DNA of 35,041 nucleotides from Syntrophaceae bacterium UBA1163 (GTDB lineage: Bacteria > Desulfobacterota > BSN033 > UBA1163): the NCBI GenBank assembly GCA_002311635.1, contig DBZJ01000226.1, positions 20,465 to 55,505 on the forward strand, given 5' to 3'. A program made the translations under genes and the position numbers. This document shows, in pieces, positions 34,080-35,041 of this stretch. How positions within the stretch are numbered: the stretch's first letter is position 1; each line of letters opens with the position of its first letter. The notes beneath the pieces are model-generated. The model was not told the origin of the DNA and made no database searches. It saw only the letters and a list, made by a program, of their open reading frames with translations.

Positions 34080-34228
34080 TTATGGTAGACGGTGTTGCTG
34101 TAGTATTATCACGGTGAAGGTATTGTATTAGAAGGCCATTCTTGTCATACACGGTTACGTCCAGTGGAGACGGACTCAAATAACGGATAAACGGGTTATG
34201 CCTAAGTTTCTTTTGGGGGTGAATAGCT

Positions 34229-34516
34229 ATGCTATCGAAAATACCGATCCATATTGAAAAATTGAGAAAAGAAGACCTGGACAGAGAGATATTGAGAGCC
34301 GCCATCATTGCTGAACTGGATGCCATCAATCTCTATGAGCAAATGGCAGACATGAGTCAAAACAAGAACATCAGGAAACTCCTTCTGGATGTGGCAAAAG
34401 AGGAAAAAACACACGTGGGAGAGTTCCATACCCTTCTCTTAGCGGAAGATCCTCAACAGAAAGACGAGTTGGAAGAAGGGAAGAGAGAAGTCAAAGAGTT
34501 ACTGGACGAGCGTTAA
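34229..34516 (+). CDS. Encapsulin-type ferritin-like protein, stand-alone
   Basis: The 95-residue protein matches the short ferritin domain packaged in, or fused to, encapsulin shells: ILRAAIIAELDAINLYEQMA, then IRKLLLDVAKEEKTHVGEFH. As I remember it, the N-terminal domain of the Pyrococcus furiosus encapsulin fusion is very similar over this stretch. E29, E59 and H62 (ExxH) are the expected iron ligands; these proteins form a ferroxidase across two subunits. Here it is not fused to a shell and the next 370 bases contain none. The C-terminal tail (EEGKREVKELLDER) shows no evident cargo-loading peptide. GGGGGTGA precedes the ATG. Confidence 0.88.
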   Translation: MLSKIPIHIEKLRKEDLDREILRAAIIAELDAINLYEQMADMSQNKNIRKLLLDVAKEEKTHVGEFHTLLLAEDPQQKDELEEGKREVKELLDER

Positions 34517-34590
34517 CCATCTCGTCTCATCGCCTGCGTGTTTCATTATTGTTTCCCTTTATCAAATTTCGGTCAGCAAATCTATCGGTT

Positions 34591-34680
34591 TCACCTGGAT
34601 GATCTCAGTCTATCATAGAACTCCTGCTGTTTTGAACTGATCTTTACCTTCTTTGGCTTTTCTGCTCTGCGTTGGGCCAT
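34591..34680 (-). CDS. Basic microprotein ORF (29 residues)
   Basis: An ATG at 34680 on the minus strand has a perfect Shine-Dalgarno, GGAGGTGA, six bases upstream. It encodes MAQRRAEKPKKVKISSKQQE and nine more residues ending LRSSR. The product is strongly basic and probably helical. No family was recognised. It occupies part of the 371-base gap 34517-34887, in which one copy of the four-copy motif is the only other element. Confidence 0.45.
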   Translation of the reverse strand: MAQRRAEKPKKVKISSKQQEFYDRLRSSR

Positions 34681-34774
34681 TTTTTTCACCTCCAAATTTC
34701 TTAGTTCTAAGATAATCACCGTCGGGCAGTATGGCAAGGAAGGTAGTCATCGACTTTCAAGAAATCGCTGGAAA

Positions 34775-34816
34775 ATACAGCATTCTCAGGCGAAAAATAG
34801 GGGATTTACCTTATTC
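34775..34816 (+). promoter_or_regulatory. Four-copy intergenic motif, copy C (upstream of exported protein)
   Basis: ATACAGC at 34775, AAAATAG with its ATA at 34797, TTTACC at 34805 and TTATTC at 34811, matching copy B closely. It lies 71 bases before the start at 34888. Confidence 0.6.
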
Positions 34817-34887
34817 ATCTCTCCAAGGTTTGGTAGGAGAATGTTTCTTGTATCGTCGCGTCTAATCAAAGTGAAAGGAGAATGACT

Positions 34888-35041
34888 ATGCTTAGCCCAA
34901 AACGTTGTGGCCCTTTAGGTTTGGTTTTTCTTAGCCTTTTCATGTTATCAATAATGGCAATCTGCCTCCATTCGGTCCCTCTCCAGGCTGCCGAGAGGAC
35001 TAAACCAGTCGATTTGAGCACGGCCATTATACAAGTGGCGA
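34888..35041 (+). CDS. Exported protein, N-terminal fragment (runs off the right edge)
   Basis: The ATG at 34888 has AAAGGAG upstream. The 51 visible residues are a signal peptide (about 1-36; hydrophobic core LGLVFLSLFMLSIMAICL, likely cleavage after LQA) and the start of a mature domain, AERTKPVDLSTAIIQVA. The mature start is reminiscent of periplasmic trypsin-like (HtrA/Deg) proteases, but too little is present to decide. It carries a copy of the four-copy motif in its promoter region. Confidence 0.7.
   Translation, partial: MLSPKRCGPLGLVFLSLFMLSIMAICLHSVPLQAAERTKPVDLSTAIIQVA

Noticed and set aside
33983..34117. 44-codon ORF from a GTG with AGGAGGAGG upstream, beginning MCGAIVLMNG
   Set aside because: The purine-rich site is part of an inverted repeat, the ORF runs through the CRP-type palindrome, and no family was recognised. 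A CooT-like start (Met-Cys) was considered but the rest does not fit.
34811..34860. TTTGGTAGGAGAATGTTTC after motif copy C as a sigma-54 promoter
   Set aside because: The GC of the -12 element is missing at the ten-base distance, and the other three copies have no sigma-54-like sequence in this position.

Overview
The window looks like a piece of chromosome from an anaerobic or microaerophilic Gram-negative bacterium, most likely of the Desulfobacterota (deltaproteobacterial) type. This is inferred from gene content only: a coupled 2-oxoacid:ferredoxin oxidoreductase operon, several rubrerythrin/ferritin-like proteins, a rubredoxin, a cytochrome bd oxidase, a b6-type quinol:cytochrome c complex with fused cytochromes c, a sigma-54 activator, RND efflux genes and many short palindromic intergenic repeats. 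Base composition is near 50% GC. No rRNA, tRNA, CRISPR array, prophage or intact insertion sequence was seen.

Layout. 1-3939 (minus): an RND efflux operon (membrane-fusion lipoprotein, then an MdtB/MdtC-like pump) that runs off the left edge; the pump has a one-base frameshift. 3940-4277: a divergent promoter region with an operator-like palindrome and inverted repeats. 4278-6476: a sigma-54 response regulator, a good sigma-54 promoter immediately behind it, a 47-residue zinc-ribbon protein and a receiver whose phospho-acceptor Asp is Asn. 6658-8790: a DUF2156 acyltransferase-like protein, a carboxymuconolactone-decarboxylase-like protein, and two small proteins separated by REP-like hairpins. 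8754-13397: a tightly overlapping run of MidA-type methyltransferase, flavin reductase, ferredoxin, KorA, KorB (with a fused cytochrome b5-like domain) and the gamma subunit. 13512-17785: stress and metal genes (DJ-1/PfpI, zinc-ribbon rubrerythrin, P1B ATPase, ferritin-like protein, rubredoxin). 17839-18537 (minus): a membrane protein carrying the same b5-like domain. 18798-18959: a tiny membrane-protein ORF interrupted by an in-frame UGA where a conserved Cys is expected, followed by a stem-loop; this is the best selenoprotein candidate here. 19052-25680: GalT, CydAB, a TraB-like exported protein, an S41 peptidase and an internally deleted Mg-ATPase. 25770-29911: an FMN reductase (minus) and the cytochrome b/c, NarJ-like and Rieske genes. 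30013-32849: rhomboid protease, Clp-fold protease, frameshifted TauE/SafE and DUF1634. 33370-35041: Slp lipoprotein, an encapsulin-type ferritin without a shell gene, a microprotein, and the start of an exported protein.

How they fit together. Low-potential electrons from 2-oxoacid oxidation could pass to ferredoxin, or to a heme if the KorB b5-like domain is functional. Quinol is oxidised by the b6-type complex or by CydAB. Rubrerythrins, rubredoxin and ferritins would protect the oxygen-sensitive iron-sulfur enzymes. A four-copy, fixed-spacing DNA motif lies upstream of the S41 peptidase, the cytochrome b/c operon, the Slp lipoprotein and the final exported protein. All four products are membrane-bound or exported, so the motif may define an envelope-linked regulon. 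The two strongest novelty candidates are the UGA-containing small gene and this four-copy motif.
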